A stretch of DNA of 64,000 nt from Castor canadensis (Eukaryota > Chordata > Mammalia > Rodentia > Castoridae): contig NC_133390.1 of NCBI RefSeq assembly GCF_047511655.1, positions 120,942,083 to 121,006,082 of the forward strand. Direction: 5' to 3'. Below, piece by piece: positions 34,827 to 49,227 of this stretch. Both the position numbers and the translations under genes were made by a program. A model generated the notes under the pieces. The model made no database searches. It saw nothing but the letters and a program-made list of their open reading frames with translations, and was not told the origin of the DNA. Each line of letters begins with the position of its first letter. Position 1 is the first letter of the stretch.

Positions 34827-37708
34827 TTGAGAAATATGATTTGCAGGAAGTTTTCCTCTCAAATACTAACAATTTTCACAGAGAAGAAATTGGTAGATGC
34901 TGCAACTTCTAACATGATGGTATTCTTTGGAAAGGTACGGTGTTCTTCAACTCAGCTGAAAAGGTCAATTTGGAGCAAACAGAGCTATCTCCACCTTGAA
35001 ACACCTCAATTGCAGGATGTATTCTTTTCAAAAAGCAACTCAATCCATTCAGGAAACAATGTGCTAGATGCTCCTGCTATTACAGAGATGGTTTTTAATG
35101 GAGATACATATGTTTTTTCACCTTAGCTGAATAGGCTATTTGGATCAAACATACCTAATCAACACCTGAAAGTACCTAAGTTGCACAAAGTATTCCCTTC
35201 AATACTTAAATTTATTCTCACAGTGAAACAATGTGCTAGATGGTGCAGGTTCTACCCAAGATGGTTATCTTTATAGAGATAGATGTGTTTCTCCAACTCA
35301 AATGAATAGGCCTCTTTGGAACAAAATGACACTTTATCCCCAAAGAAAATTCTGATTTTCAGGAAGTATTACATACAGAAATGAATGCAGTTCGGACAGA
35401 GAAAAAATGGGCTAGATGCTGCGGCTTTTAACATAGATGGTTTTCTTATGAGCGGTACATGTGTCTTTCTACTGAGCTGAATATGCCTACCAGGAGGAAA
35501 AAAATCTTATCTCCACTTTGAAAGACATAAGTTGCAGAAGTATTCTCATACAAACTAAATCAATTCTCACAGGGAAACAATGCGCAAGATGCACTTGTTT
35601 CTAACAAAGATGGTTTTCTTTTGAGAGATACATGAGTTTCTTCAATTTAGCTGAACATGTGTATTTGGAACAAAATGAGCTTTTCTCGACCTTGGCAACT
35701 ATGATTTGCAGGAAGTATTCCTTTCAAAAACTAACTCAGTTCTAACAGGGAAACAATGTGCTAGATGCTGATGATTCTAAAAGCGATGGCTCTCTATCAG
35801 AAGATGCATGTGTCTCTGCAAATTTGCTGAATAGGAATATTTGGAGCAAACGGAGCCTATCACCACCTTGAAACACCTGCGTTGCTAAAAGTATTTCTTT
35901 CAAAACCTAACTCAATTTTCACAGGGAAACAGTGTACTAGGTGCTCCTGCTTCAAACATAGATAATTTTCCATATAAACAAATGTGCTTGGTGAATTCAG
36001 CTGAATATTCCTCTTTGGAACAAAATGATCACTTCTGCACCTTGACAATTATGATTTTCACCAAGTTATCCTTACAAATACAAACAATTTTCATAGAGAA
36101 GCAATTGCTAGATGCTGCAGATTCTAACATGATGGTATTCTTTGGAAAGGTACAAGTGTTTCTTCAACTCAGCTGAAAAGGCCTATTTTGAGCAAACAGA
36201 CTCTATCTCCACCTTGAAACACCTTCATTGAAGGAAATATTCTTTTCCAAAACTCACTCAATTCATTCAGGAAGTAATGGGCTACATACTCCTCCTTCTT
36301 ACATAGATGGTTTTTTTATGGAGATACATGTGTTTTTTCACCTTAGCTGAATAGGCTATTTGGAACAAACAGACGCCCATCTCCACATTGAAAAACCTCC
36401 ATTGCAGGACATATTCCTTACAAAACCAAAATTGATTCTCACAGCGAAACACTGTGATAGGTGCTGCAGCTTTTATCATGGATGGTTATCTTTGTAGAGA
36501 TAAATGTGTTTCTTCAACTCAGTTGAATAGGAGTATATGGATCAAACAAACCCCATCTCCACCTTAAACACCTAAGTTTTAGGAAATATTCCTTTAAAAA
36601 CATATGTCGATTCACACAGGAAACTGTATGCTAGATAATCCTGCTTCTAAAACACATGGTTTCTTTAGAGAGACACAGGTGTTTCTTCAACTTTGATGAA
36701 TGCGTCTACTTGAAACAACATGAGACTTTCTCCATCTTGAAAACTATGATTGCAATAACTATTCCCTTCAAAATGAACTCAGTTTGCACGAGGAAAAAAT
36801 GTGCTCGGTTCTCCTGCTCCTCACAGACATGGATCTATTTCAGAAGATACTGCTGTTTTGTAAATTCAGCTGAATAGTCCAATTTGGAGCAAACAGAGCC
36901 TATTTCCACCCTGATACACCTAAGTAGCAGAAAGTATTCCTTTCAAGAACTAACACAATTCTCACCAGGAAACAATCTGCTAAATGCCCCTGCTTCTAAT
37001 ATACATGGTTTACATTATAGAGATACATGTGTTTCTTCAACTCTGTTGAATAGGAATCTTTGGGAAAAAATTACCCTTTCTCAACCTTGATACCTATGGT
37101 TTGCAGGACGTATTCCTGTCAAAAATTAACTCTGTTGTGACAGGGAAACAAGGTGCTGGATGCAGCAGCTTCTAACAAGAATCTTTTCTTTGGAGAGTTA
37201 CATGTGTTTCTTCAACTCAGCTCTATATGCCTATTTTGGTGAAAACAGATCCTTTCTCCACCTGAAAACACCTAAGTTTCTGCAGTATTCGTTAACAACT
37301 AACTCAATTCTCACAGGGAAACAACGCACATGTTGCACCTGCTTCTAGCACAGACGGTTTCCTTTTGAGAGATATATGAGTTACTTTAATTCCTTTCAAA
37401 AATGAACTCACTTCTCCCAGGGAAACAATGTGGTAGATGACGATGCTTATGACAGAGATGGTACTCTGCCAAATATACTTGTGTGTGTTCAACCAAGCTG
37501 AATATGCCTATTTGGAGCAAACACGGCCTATCTTCACCTGAAACACCTGTGTTGCTAGAAGTGTTACTTTCAAAAACTCAATTCTCACAGAGATATAATG
37601 TGCTAGGTGGTCCTGCTTCTAACACAGATGGTTTCCTTTATGAACATACATGTGTTTGGTCAATTGAGCTGATATTCCCCTTTAGAACAAAATAACCACT
37701 TCTCCACC
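34827..37708. repeat. HOR unit U12 (2882 bp, R-type)
   Basis: Nearly the same as U11 up to about 37120, then changes: gtcaaaaatt for gtccaaaatt, aagtttctgcag near 37275, ccttttgagag and cacctgtgttgct near 37545. These last three return in U16. Confidence 0.94.
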
Positions 37709-40590
37709 TTGAGAAATATGATTTGCAGGATGTTTTCCTCTCAAATACTAACAATTTTCACAGAGAAGAAATTGGTAGATGCTGCAACTTCTAACATGAT
37801 GGTATTCTTTGGAAAGGTACGGTGTTCTTCAACTCAGCTGAAAAGGTCAAGTTGGAGCAAACAGAGCTATCTCCACCTTGAAACACCTCAATTGCAGGAT
37901 GTATTCTTTTCAAAAAGTAACTCAATCCATTCAGGAAACAATGTGCTAGATGCTCCTGCTATTACAGAGATGGTTTTTAATGGAGATACATATGTTTTTT
38001 CACCTTAGCTGAATAGGCTATTTGGATCAAACATACCTAATCAACACCTTAAAATACCTAAGTTGCACGAAGTATTCCCTTCAATACTTAAATCTATTCT
38101 CACAGTGAAACAATGTGCTAGATGGTGCAGGTTCTACCCTAGATGGTTATCTTTATAGAGATAGATGTGTTTCTCCAACTCAAATGAATAGGCCTCTTTG
38201 GAACAAAATGACACTTTATCCCCAAAGTAAATTCTGATTTTCAGGAAGTATTACATACAGAAATGAATGCAGGTCGGACAGAGAAAAAATGGGCTAGATG
38301 CTGCAGCTTCTAACATAGATGGTTTTCTTATGAGCGGTACATGTGTCTTTCTACTGAGCTGAATATGCCTACCAGGAGGAAAAAAATCTTATCTCCACTT
38401 TGAAAGACATAAGTTGCAGAAGTATTCTCATACAAACTAAATCAATTCTCACAGGGAAACAATGCGCAAGATGCACTTGTTTCTAACAAAGATGGTTTTC
38501 TTTTGAGAGATACATGAGTTTCTTCAATTTAGCTGAACATGTGTATTTGGAACAAAATGAGCTTTTCTCGACCTTGGCAACTATGATTTGCAGGAAGTAT
38601 TCCTTTCAAAAACTAACTCAGTTCTAACAGGGAAACAATGTGCTAGATGCTGATGATTCTAAAAGCGATGGCTCTCTATCAGAAGATGCATGTGTCTCTG
38701 CAAATTTGCTGAATAGGAATATTTGGAGCAAACGGAGCCTATCACCACCTTGAAACACCTGCGTTGCTAAAAGTATTTCTTTCAAAACCTAACTCAATTT
38801 TCACAGGGAAACAGTGTACTAGGTGCTCCTGCTTCAAACATAGATAATTTTCCATATAAACAAATGTGCTTGGTGAATTCAGCTGAATATTCCTCTTTGG
38901 AACAAAATGATCACTTCTGCACCTTGACAGTTACGATTTTCAGGAAGTTATCCTTTCAAATACAAACAATTTTCGTAGAGAAGCAATTGCTAGATGCTGC
39001 AGATTCTAACATGATGGTATTCTTTGGAAAGGTACAAGTGTTTCTTCAACTCAGCTGAAAAGGCCTATTTTGAGCAAACAGACTCTATCTCCACCTTGAA
39101 ACACCTTCATTGCAGGAAGTATTCTTTTCCAAAACTCACTCAATTCATTCAGGAAGTAATGGGCTAAATACTCCTCCTTCTTACATAGATGGTTTTTTTA
39201 TGGAGATACATGTGTTTTTTCACCTTAGCTGAATAGGCTATTTGGAACAAACAGACGCCCATCTCCACCTTGAAAAACTTGCATTGCAGGAAATATTCCT
39301 TACAAAGCCTAAATCGATTCTCACAGCGAAACACTGTGATAGGTGCTGCAGCTTCTATCATGGAAGGTTATCTTTGTTGAGACAAACGTGTTTCTTCAAT
39401 TCAGTTGAATAGGAGTATATGGTTCAAACAAACCCCATCTCCACCTTAAACACCTAAGTTTTAGGAAATATTCCTTTAAAAACATATGTCGATTCACACA
39501 GGAAACTGTATGCTAGATAATCCTGCTTCTAAAACACATGGTTTCTTTAGAGAGACACAGGTGTTTCTTCAACTTTGATGAATGCGTCTACTTGAAACAA
39601 CATGAGACTTTCTCCATCTTGAAAACTATGATTGCAATAACTATTCCCTTCAAAATGAACTCAGTTTGCACGAAGAAAAAATGTGCTCGGTTCTCTTGCT
39701 CCTCACAGACATGGTTCTATTTCAGAAGATACTGCTGTTTTGTAAATTCAGCTGAATAGTCCAATTTGGAGCAAACAGAGCCTATTTCCACCCTGATACA
39801 CCTAAGTAGCAGAAAGTATTCCTTTCAAGAACTAACTCAATTCTCACCAGGAAACACTCTGCTACATGCCCCTGCTTCTAATATACATGGTTTACATTAT
39901 AGAGATACATGTGTTTCTTCAACTCTGTTGAATAGGAATCTTTGGGAAAAAATTACCCTTTCTCAACCTTGATACCTATGGTTTGCAGGACGTATTCCTG
40001 TCAAAAATTAACTCTGTTGTGACAGGGAAACAAGGTGCTGGATGCAGCAGCTTCTAACAAGAATCTTTTCTTTGGAGAGTTACATGTGTTTCTTCAACTC
40101 AGCTCTATATGCCTATTTTGTTGAAAACAGATCCTTTTTCCACCTTAAAACACCTAAGTTGCTGCAGTATTCGTTAACAACTAACTCAATTCTCACAGGG
40201 AAACAACGCACATGTTGCACCTGCTTCTAGCACAGACGGTTTCCTTTCGAGAGATATATGAGTTTCTTTAATTCCTTTCAAAAATGAACTCACTTCTCCC
40301 AGGGAAACAATGTGGTAGATGACGATGCTTATGACAGAGATGGTACTCTGCCAAATATACTTGTGTGTGTTCAACCAAGCTGAATATGCCTATTTGGAGC
40401 AAACACGGCCTATCTTCACCTGAAACACCTGAGTTGCTAGAAGTGTTACTTTCAAAAACTCAATTCTCACAGAGATATAATGTGCTAGGTGGTCCTGCTT
40501 CTAACACAGATGGTTTCCTTTATGAACATACATGTGTTTGGTCAATTGAGCTGATATTCCTCTTTAGAACAAAATAACCACTTCTCCACC
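37709..40590. repeat. HOR unit U13 (2882 bp, P-type)
   Basis: Starts with atttgcaggatgttttcc and gtcaagttggagc, shared only with U17. It then shows P markers (ggttcaaac near 39421, ttctcttgctcc, aaacactctgctac) and ttttgttgaaaac. Mixed signal: ttttccatataaacaaatg near 38848 is otherwise an R marker. Confidence 0.94.
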
Positions 40591-43463
40591 TTGAGAAATA
40601 TGATTTGCAGGAAGTTTTCCTCTCAAATACTAACAATTTTCACAGAGAAGAAATTGGTAGATGCTGCAACTTCTAACATGATGGTATTCTTTGGAAAGGT
40701 ACGGTGTTCTTCAACTCAGCTGAAAAGGTCAATTTGGAGCAAACAGAGCTATCTCCACCTTGAAACACCTCAATTGCAGGATGTATTCTTTTCAAAAAGC
40801 AACTCAATCCATTCAGGAAACAATGTGCTAGATGCTCCTGCTATTACAGAGATGGTTTTTAATGGAGATACATATGTTTTTTCACCTTAGCTGAATAGGC
40901 TATTTGGATCAAACATACCTAATCAACACCTTAAAATACCTAAGTTGCACGAAGTATTCCCTTCAATACTTAAATCTATTCTCACAGTGAAACAATGTGC
41001 TAGATGGTGCAGGTTCTACCCTAGATGGTTATCTTTATAGAGATAGATGTGTTTCTCCAACTCAAATGAATAGGCCTCTTTGGAACAAAATGACACTTTA
41101 TCCCCAAAGTAAATTCTGATTTTCAGGAAGTATTACATACAGAAATGAATGCAAGTCGGACAGAGAAAAATGGGCTAGATGCTGCGGCTTCTAACATAGA
41201 TGGTTTTCTTATGAGCGGTACATGTGTCTTTCTACTGAGCTGAATATGCCTACCAGGAGGAAAAAAATCTTATCTCCACTTTGAAAGACATAAGTTGCAG
41301 AAGTATTCTCATACAAACTAAATCAATTCTCACAGGGAAACAATGCGCAAGATGCACTTGTTTCTAACAAAGATGGTTTTCTTTTGAGAGATACATGAGT
41401 TTCTTCAATTTAGCTGAACATGTGTATTTGGAACAAAATGAGCTTTTCTCGACCTTGGCAACTATGATTTGCAGGAAGTATTCCTTTCAAAAACTAACTC
41501 AGTTCTAACAGGGAAACAATGTGCTAGATGCTGATGATTCTAAAAGCGATGGCTCTCTATCAGAAGATGCATGTGTCTCTGCAAATTTGCTGAATAGGAA
41601 TATTTGGAGCAAATGGAGCCTATCACCACCTTGAAACACCTGCGTTGCTAAAAGTATTTCTTTCAAAACCTAACTCAATTTTCACAGGGAAACAGTGTAC
41701 TAGGTGCTCCTGCTTCAAACATAGATAATTTTCTATATAAACACATGTGCTTGGTGAATTCAGCTGAATATTCCTCTTTGAAACAAAATGATCACTTCTG
41801 CACCTTGACAGTTATGATTTTCAGGAAGTTATCCTTTCAAATACAATTTTCGTAGAGAAGCAATTGCTAGATGCTGCAGATTCTAACATGATGGTATTCT
41901 TTGGAAAGGTACAAGTGTTTCTTCAACTCAGCTGAAAAGGCCTATTTTGAGCAAACAGACTCTATCTCCACCTTGAAACACCTTCATTGCAGGAAGTATT
42001 CTTTTCCAAAACTCACTCAATTCATTCAGGAAGTAATGGGCTAAATACTCCTCCTTCTTACATAGATGGTTTTTTTATGGAGATACATGTGTTTTTTCAC
42101 CTTAGCTGAATAGGCTATTTGGAACAGACGCCCATCTCCACCTTGAAAAACTTGCATTGCAGGAAATATTCCTTACAAAGCCTAAATCGATTCTCACAGC
42201 GAAACACTGTGATAGGTGCTGCAGCTTCTATCATGGAAGGTTATCTTTGTTGAGACAAACGTGTTTCTTCAATTCAGTTGAATAGGAGTATATGGATCAA
42301 ACAAACCCCATCTCCACCTTAAACACCTAAGTTTTAGGAAATATTCCTTTAAAAACATATGTCGATTCACACAGGAAACTGTATGCTAGATAATCCTGCT
42401 TCTAAAACACATGGTTTCTTTAGAGAGACACAGGTGTTTCTTCAACTTTGATGAATGCGTCTACTTGAAACAACATGAGACTTTCTCCATCTTGAAAACT
42501 ATGATTGCAATAACTATTCCCTTCAAAATGAACTCAGTTTGCACGAGGAAAAAATGTGCTCGGTTCTCTTGCTCCTCACAGACATGGTTCTATTTCAGAA
42601 GATACTGCTGTTTTGTAAATTCAGCTGAATAGTCCAATTTGGAGCAAACAGAGCCTATTTCCACCCTGATACACCTAAGTAGCAGAAAGTATTCCTTTCA
42701 AGAACTAACTCAATTCTCACCAGGAAACAATCTGCTACATGCCCCTGCTTCTAATATAGATGGTTTACATTATAGAGATACATGTGTTTCTTCAACTCTG
42801 TTGAATAGGAATCTTTGGGAAAAAATTACCCTTTCTCAACCTTGATACCTATGGTTTGCAGGACGTATTCCTGTCAAAAATTAACTCTGTTGTGACAGGG
42901 AAACAAGGTGCTGGATGCAGTAGCTTCTAACAAGAATCTTTTCTTTGGAGAGTTACATGTATTTCTTCAACTCAGCTCTATATGCCTATTTTGTTGAAAA
43001 CAGATCCTTTCTCCACCTTAAAACACCTAAGTTGCTGCAGTATTCGTTAACAACTAAGTCAATTCTCACAGGGAAACAACGCACATGTTGCACCTGCTTC
43101 TAGCACAGACGGTTTCCTTTCGAGAGATATATGAGTTTCTTTAATTCCTTTCAAAAATGAACTCACTTCTCCCAGGGAAACAATGTGGTAGATGACGATG
43201 CTTATGACAGAGATGGTACTCTGCCAAATATACTTGTGTGTGTTCAACCAAGCTGAATATGCCTATTTGGAGCAAACACGGCCTATCTTCACCTGAAACA
43301 CCTGAGTTGCTAGAAGTGTTACTTTCAAAAACTCAATTCTCACAGAGATATAATGTGCTAGGTGGTCCTGCTTCTAACACAGATGGTTTCCTTTATGAAC
43401 ATACATGTGTTTGGTCAATTGAGCTGATATTCCTCTTTAGAACAAAATAACCACTTCTCCACC
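40591..43463. repeat. HOR unit U14 (2873 bp, Q-type)
   Basis: The shortest unit. It has all Q deletions (gagaaaaatggg, aatacaattttcg) and a private 4-bp loss giving ttggaacagacgccc near 42125 (other units ggaacaaacagacg). M13 reads aatatagatgg as in U5-U7 and U18. Confidence 0.94.
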
Positions 43464-46345
43464 TTGAGAAATATGATTTGCAGGAAGTTTTCCTCTCAAA
43501 TACTAACAATTTTCACAGAGAAGAAATTGGTAGATGCTGCAACTTCTAACATGATCGTATTCTTTGGAAAGGTACGGTGTTCTTCGACTCAGCTGAAAAG
43601 GCCAATTTGGGGCAAACAGAGCTATCTCCACCTTGAAACACCTCAATTGCAGGATGTATTCTTTTCAAAAAGTAACTCAATCCATTCAGGAAAAAATGTG
43701 CTAGATGCTCCTGCTATTACAGAGATGGTTTTTAATGGAGATACATATGTTTTTTCACCTTAGCTGAATAGGCTATTTGGATCAAACATACCTAATCAAC
43801 ACCTTAAAATACCTAAGTTGCACGAAGTATTCCCTTCAATACTTAAATCTATTCTCACAGTGAAACAATGTGCTAGATGGTGCAGGTTCTACCCTAGATG
43901 GTTATCTTTATAGAGATAGATGTGTTTCTCCAACTCAAATGAATAGGCCTCTTTGGAACAAAATGACACTTTATCCCCAAAGTAAATTGTGATTTTCAGG
44001 AAGTATTACATACAGAAATGAATGCAGGTCGGACAGAGAAAAAATGGGCTAGATGCTGCGGCTTCTAACATAGATGGTTTTCTTATGAGCGGTACATGTG
44101 TCTTTCTACTGAGCTGAATATGCCTACCAGGAGGAAAAAAATCTTATCTCCACTTTGAAAGACATAAGTTGCAGAAGTATTCTCATACAAACTAAATCAA
44201 TTCTCACAGGGAAACAATGCGCAAGATGCACTTGTTTCTAAAAAAGATGGTTTTCTTTTGAGAGATACATGAGTTTCTTCAATTTAGCTGAACATGTGTA
44301 TTTGGAACAAAATGAGCTTTTCTCGACCTTGGCAACTATGATTTGCAGGAAGTATTCCTTTCAAAAACTAACTCAGTTCTAACAGGGAAACAATGTGCTA
44401 GATGCTGATGATTCTAAAAGCGATGGCTCTCTATCAGAAGATGCATGTGTCTCTGCAAATTTGCTGAATAGGAATATTTGGAGCAAACGGAGCCTATCAC
44501 CACCTTGAAACACCTGCGTTGCTAAAAGTATTTCTTTCAAAACCTAACTCAATTTTCACAGGGAAACAGTGTACTAGGTGCTCCTGCTTCAAACATAGAT
44601 AATTTTCTATATAAACAAATGTGCTTGGTGAATTCAGCTGAATATTCCTCTTTGGAACAAAATGATCACTTCTGCACCTTGACAGTTATGATTTTCAGGA
44701 AGTTATCCTTTCAAATACAAACAATTTTCGTAGAGAAGCAATTGCTAGATGCTGCAGATTCTAACATGATGGTATTCTTTGGAAAGGTACAAGTGTTTCT
44801 TCAACTCAGCTGAAAAGGCCTATTTTGAGCAAACAGACTCTATCTCCACCTTGAAACACCTTCATTGAAGGAAATATTCTTTTCCAAAACTCACTCAATT
44901 CATTCAGGAAGTAATGGGCTACATACTCCTCCTTCTTACATAGATGGTTTTTTTATGGAGATACATGTGTTTTTTCACCTTAGCTGAATAGGCTATTTGG
45001 AACAAACAGACGCCCATCTCCACATTGAAAAACCTCCATTGCAGGACATATTCCTTACAAAACCAAAATTGATTCTCACAGCGAAACACTGTGATAGGTG
45101 CTGCAGCTTTTATCATGGATGGTTATCTTTGTAGAGATAAATGTGTTTCTTCAACTCAGTTGAATAGGAGTATATGGATCAAACAAACCCCATCTCCACC
45201 TTAAACACCTAAGTTTTAGGAAATATTCCTTTAAAAACATATGTCGATTCACACAGGAAACTGTATGCTAGATAATCCTGCTTCTAAAACACATGGTTTC
45301 TTTAGAGAGACACAGGTGTTTCTTCAACTTTGATGAATGCGTCTACTTGAAACAACATGAGACTTTCTCCATCTTGAAAACTATGATTGCAATAACTATT
45401 CCCTTCAAAATGAACTCAGTTTGCACGAGGAAAAAATGTGCTCGGTTCTCCTGCTCCTCACAGACATGGTTCTATTTCAGAAGATACTGCTGTTTTGTAA
45501 ATTCAGCTGAATAGTCCAATTTGGAGCAAACAGAGCCTATTTCCACCCTGATACACCTAAGTAGCAGAAAGTATTCCTTTCAAGAACTAACACAATTCTC
45601 ACCAGGAAACAATCTGCTAAATGCCCCTGCTTCTAATATACATGGTTTACATTATAGAGATACATGTGTTTCTTCAACTCTGTTGAATAGGAATCTTTGG
45701 GAAAAAATTACCCTTTCTCAACCTTGATACCTATGGTTTGCAGGACGTATTCCTGTCCAAAATTAACTCTGTTGTGACAGGGAAACAAGGTGCTGGATGC
45801 AGCAGCTTCTAACAAGAATCTTTTCTTTGGAGAGTTACATGTGTTTCTTCAACTCAGCTCTATATGCCTATTTTGGTGAAAACAGATCCTTTCTCCACCT
45901 GAAAACACCTAAGTTGTTGTAGTATTCGTTAACAACTAACTCAATTCTCACAGGGAAACAACGCACATGTTGCATCTGCTTCTAGCACAGACGGTTTCCT
46001 TTCGAGAGATATATGAGTTTCTTTAATTCCTTTCAAAAATGAACTCACTTCTCCCAGGGAAACAATGTGGTAGATGACGATGCTTATGACAGTGATGGTA
46101 CTCTGCCAAATATACTTGTGTGTGTTCAACCAAGCTGAATATGCCTATTTGGAGCAAACACGGCCTATCTTCACCTGAAACACCTGAGTTGCTAGAAGTG
46201 TTACTTTCAAAAACTCAATTCTCACAGAGATATAATGTGCTAGGTGGTCCTGCTTCTAACACAGATGGTTTCCTTTATGAACATACATGTGTTTGGTCAA
46301 TTGAGCTGATATTCCTCTTTAGAACAAAATAACCACTTCTCCACC
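43464..46345. repeat. HOR unit U15 (2882 bp, chimeric: left-class/P front, R back)
   Basis: The front has ttcgactc, ggccaatttgggg and ttttcgtagag (to 44730), like U8. From 44868 (cattgaaggaaatattc) it is R-type. The end has gcatctgcttc and cagtgatgg, like U20. The switch lies in identical sequence between 44731 and 44867. Confidence 0.93.
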
Positions 46346-49227
46346 TTGAGAAATATGATTTGCAGGAAGTTTTCCTCTCAAATACTAACAATTTTCACAG
46401 AGAAGAAATTGGTAGATGCTGCAACTTCTAACATGATGGTATTCTTTGGAAAGGTACGGTGTTCTTCAACTCAGCTGAAAAGGTCAATTTGGAGCAAACA
46501 GAGCTATCTCCACCTTGAAACACCTCAATTGCAGGATGTATTCTTTTCAAAAAGCAACTCAATCCATTCAGGAAACAATGTGCTAGATGCTCCTGCTATT
46601 ACAGAGATGGTTTTTAATGGAGATACATATGTTTTTTCACCTTAGCTGAATAGGCTATTTGGATCAAACATACCTAATCAACACCTGAAAGTACCTAAGT
46701 TGCACAAAGTATTCCCTTCAATACTTAAATTTATTCTCACAGTGAAACAATGTGCTAGATGGTGCAGGTTCTACCCTAGATGGTTATCTTTATAGAGATA
46801 GATGTGTTTCTCCAACTCAAATGAATAGGCCTCTTTGGAACAAAATGACACTTTATCCCCAAAGAAAATTCTGATTTTCAGGAAGTATTACATACAGAAA
46901 TGAATGCAGTTCGGACAGAGAAAAAATGGGCTAGATGCTGCGGCTTTTAACATAGATGGTTTTCTTATGAGCGGTACATGTGTCTTTCTACTGAGCTGAA
47001 TATGCCTACCAGGAGGAAAAAAATCTTATCTCCACTTTGAAAGACATAAGTTGCAGAAGTATTCTCATACAAACTAAATCAATTCTCACAGGGAAACAAT
47101 GCGCAAGATGCACTTGTTTCTAACAAAGATGGTTTTCTTTTGAGAGATACATGAGTTTCTTCAATTTAGCTGAACATGTGTATTTGGAACAAAATGAGCT
47201 TTTCTCGACCTTGGCAACTATGATTTGCAGGAAGTATTCCTTTCAAAAACTAACTCAGTTCTAACAGGGAAACAATGTGCTAGATGCTGATGATTCTAAA
47301 AGCGATGGCTCTCTATCAGAAGATGCATGTGTCTCTGCAAATTTGCTGAATAGGAATATTTGGAGCAAACGGAGCCTATCACCACCTTGAAACACCTGCG
47401 TTGCTAAAAGTATTTCTTTCAAAACCTAACTCAATTTTCACAGGGAAACAGTGTACTAGGTGCTCCTGCTTCAAACATAGATAATTTTCCATATAAACAA
47501 ATGTGCTTGGTGAATTCAGCTGAATATTCCTCTTTGGAACAAAATGATCACTTCTGCACCTTGATAATTATGATTTTCACCAAGTTATCCTTACAAATAC
47601 AAACAATTTTCATAGAGAAGCAATTGCTAGATGCTGCAGATTCTAACATGATGGTATTCTTTGGAAAGGTACAAGTGTTTCTTCAACTCAGCTGAAAAGG
47701 CCTATTTTGAGCAAACAGACTCTATCTCCACCTTGAAACACCTTCATTGAAGGAAATATTCTTTTCCAAAACTCACTCAATTCATTCAGGAAGTAATGGG
47801 CTACATACTCCTCCTTCTTACATAGATGGTTTTTTTATGGAGATACATGTGTTTTTTCACCTTAGCTGAATAGGCTATTTGGAACAAACAGACGCCCATC
47901 TCCACATTGAAAAACCTCCATTGCAGGACATATTCCTTACAAAACCAAAATTGATTCTCACAGCGAAACACTGTGATAGGTGCTGCAGCTTTTATCATGG
48001 ATGGTTATCTTTGTAGAGATAAATGTGTTTCTTCAACTCAGTTGAATAGGAGTATATGGATCAAACAAACCCCATCTCCACCTTAAACACCTAAGTTTTA
48101 GGAAATATTCCTTTAAAAACATATGTCGATTCACACAGGAAACTGTATGCTAGATAATCCTGCTTCTAAAACACATGGTTTCTTTAGAGAGACACAGGTG
48201 TTTCTTCAACTTTGATGAATGCGTCTACTTGAAACAACATGAGACTTTCTCCATCTTGAAAACTATGATTGCAATAACTATTCCCTTCAAAATGAACTCA
48301 GTTTGCACGAGGAAAAAATGTGCTCGGTTCTCCTGCTCCTCACAGACATGGTTCTATTTCAGAAGATACTGCTGTTTTGTAAATTCAGCTGAATAGTCCA
48401 ATTTGGAGCAAACAGAGCCTATTTCCACCCTGATACACCTAAGTAGCAGAAAGTATTCCTTTCAAGAACTAACACAATTCTCACCAGGAAACAATCTGCT
48501 AAATGCCCCTGCTTCTAATATACATGGTTTACATTATAGAGATACATGTGTTTCTTCAACTCTGTTGAATAGGAATCTTTTGGAAAAAATTACCCTTTCT
48601 CAACCTTGATACCTATGGTTTGCAGGACGTATTCCTGTCAAAAATTAACTCTGTTGTGACAGGGAAACAAGGTGCTGGATGCAGCAGCTTCTAACAAGAA
48701 TCTTTTCTTTGGAGAGTTACATGTGTTTCTTCAACTCAGCTCTATATGCCTATTTTGGTGAAAACAGATCCTTTCTCCACCTGAAAACACCTAAGTTTCT
48801 GCAGTATTCGTTAACAACTAACTCAATTCTCACAGGGAAACAACGCACATGTTGCACCTGCTTCTAGCACAGACGGTTTCCTTTTGAGAGATATATGAGT
48901 TTCTTTAATTCCTTTCAAAAATGAACTCACTTCTCCCAGGGAAACAATGTGGTAGATGACGATGCTTATGACAGAGATGGTACTCTGCCAAATATACTTG
49001 TGTGTGTTCAACCAAGCTGAATATGCCTATTTGGAGCAAACACGGCCTATCTTCACCTGAAACACCTGTGTTGCTAGAAGTGTTACTTTCAAAAACTCAA
49101 TTCTCACAGAGATATAATGTGCTAGGTGGTCCTGCTTCTAACACAGATTTTTTCCTTTATGAACATACATGTGTTTGGTCAATTGAGCTGATATTCCCCT
49201 TTAGAACAAAATAACCACTTCTCCACC
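46346..49227. repeat. HOR unit U16 (2882 bp, R-type)
   Basis: R-type; its last third carries the U12 end markers (aagtttctgcag, ccttttgagag, cacctgtgttgct). Private: aatcttttggaaaaaatt near 48575 and acacagattttttcc near 49141. Confidence 0.94.
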
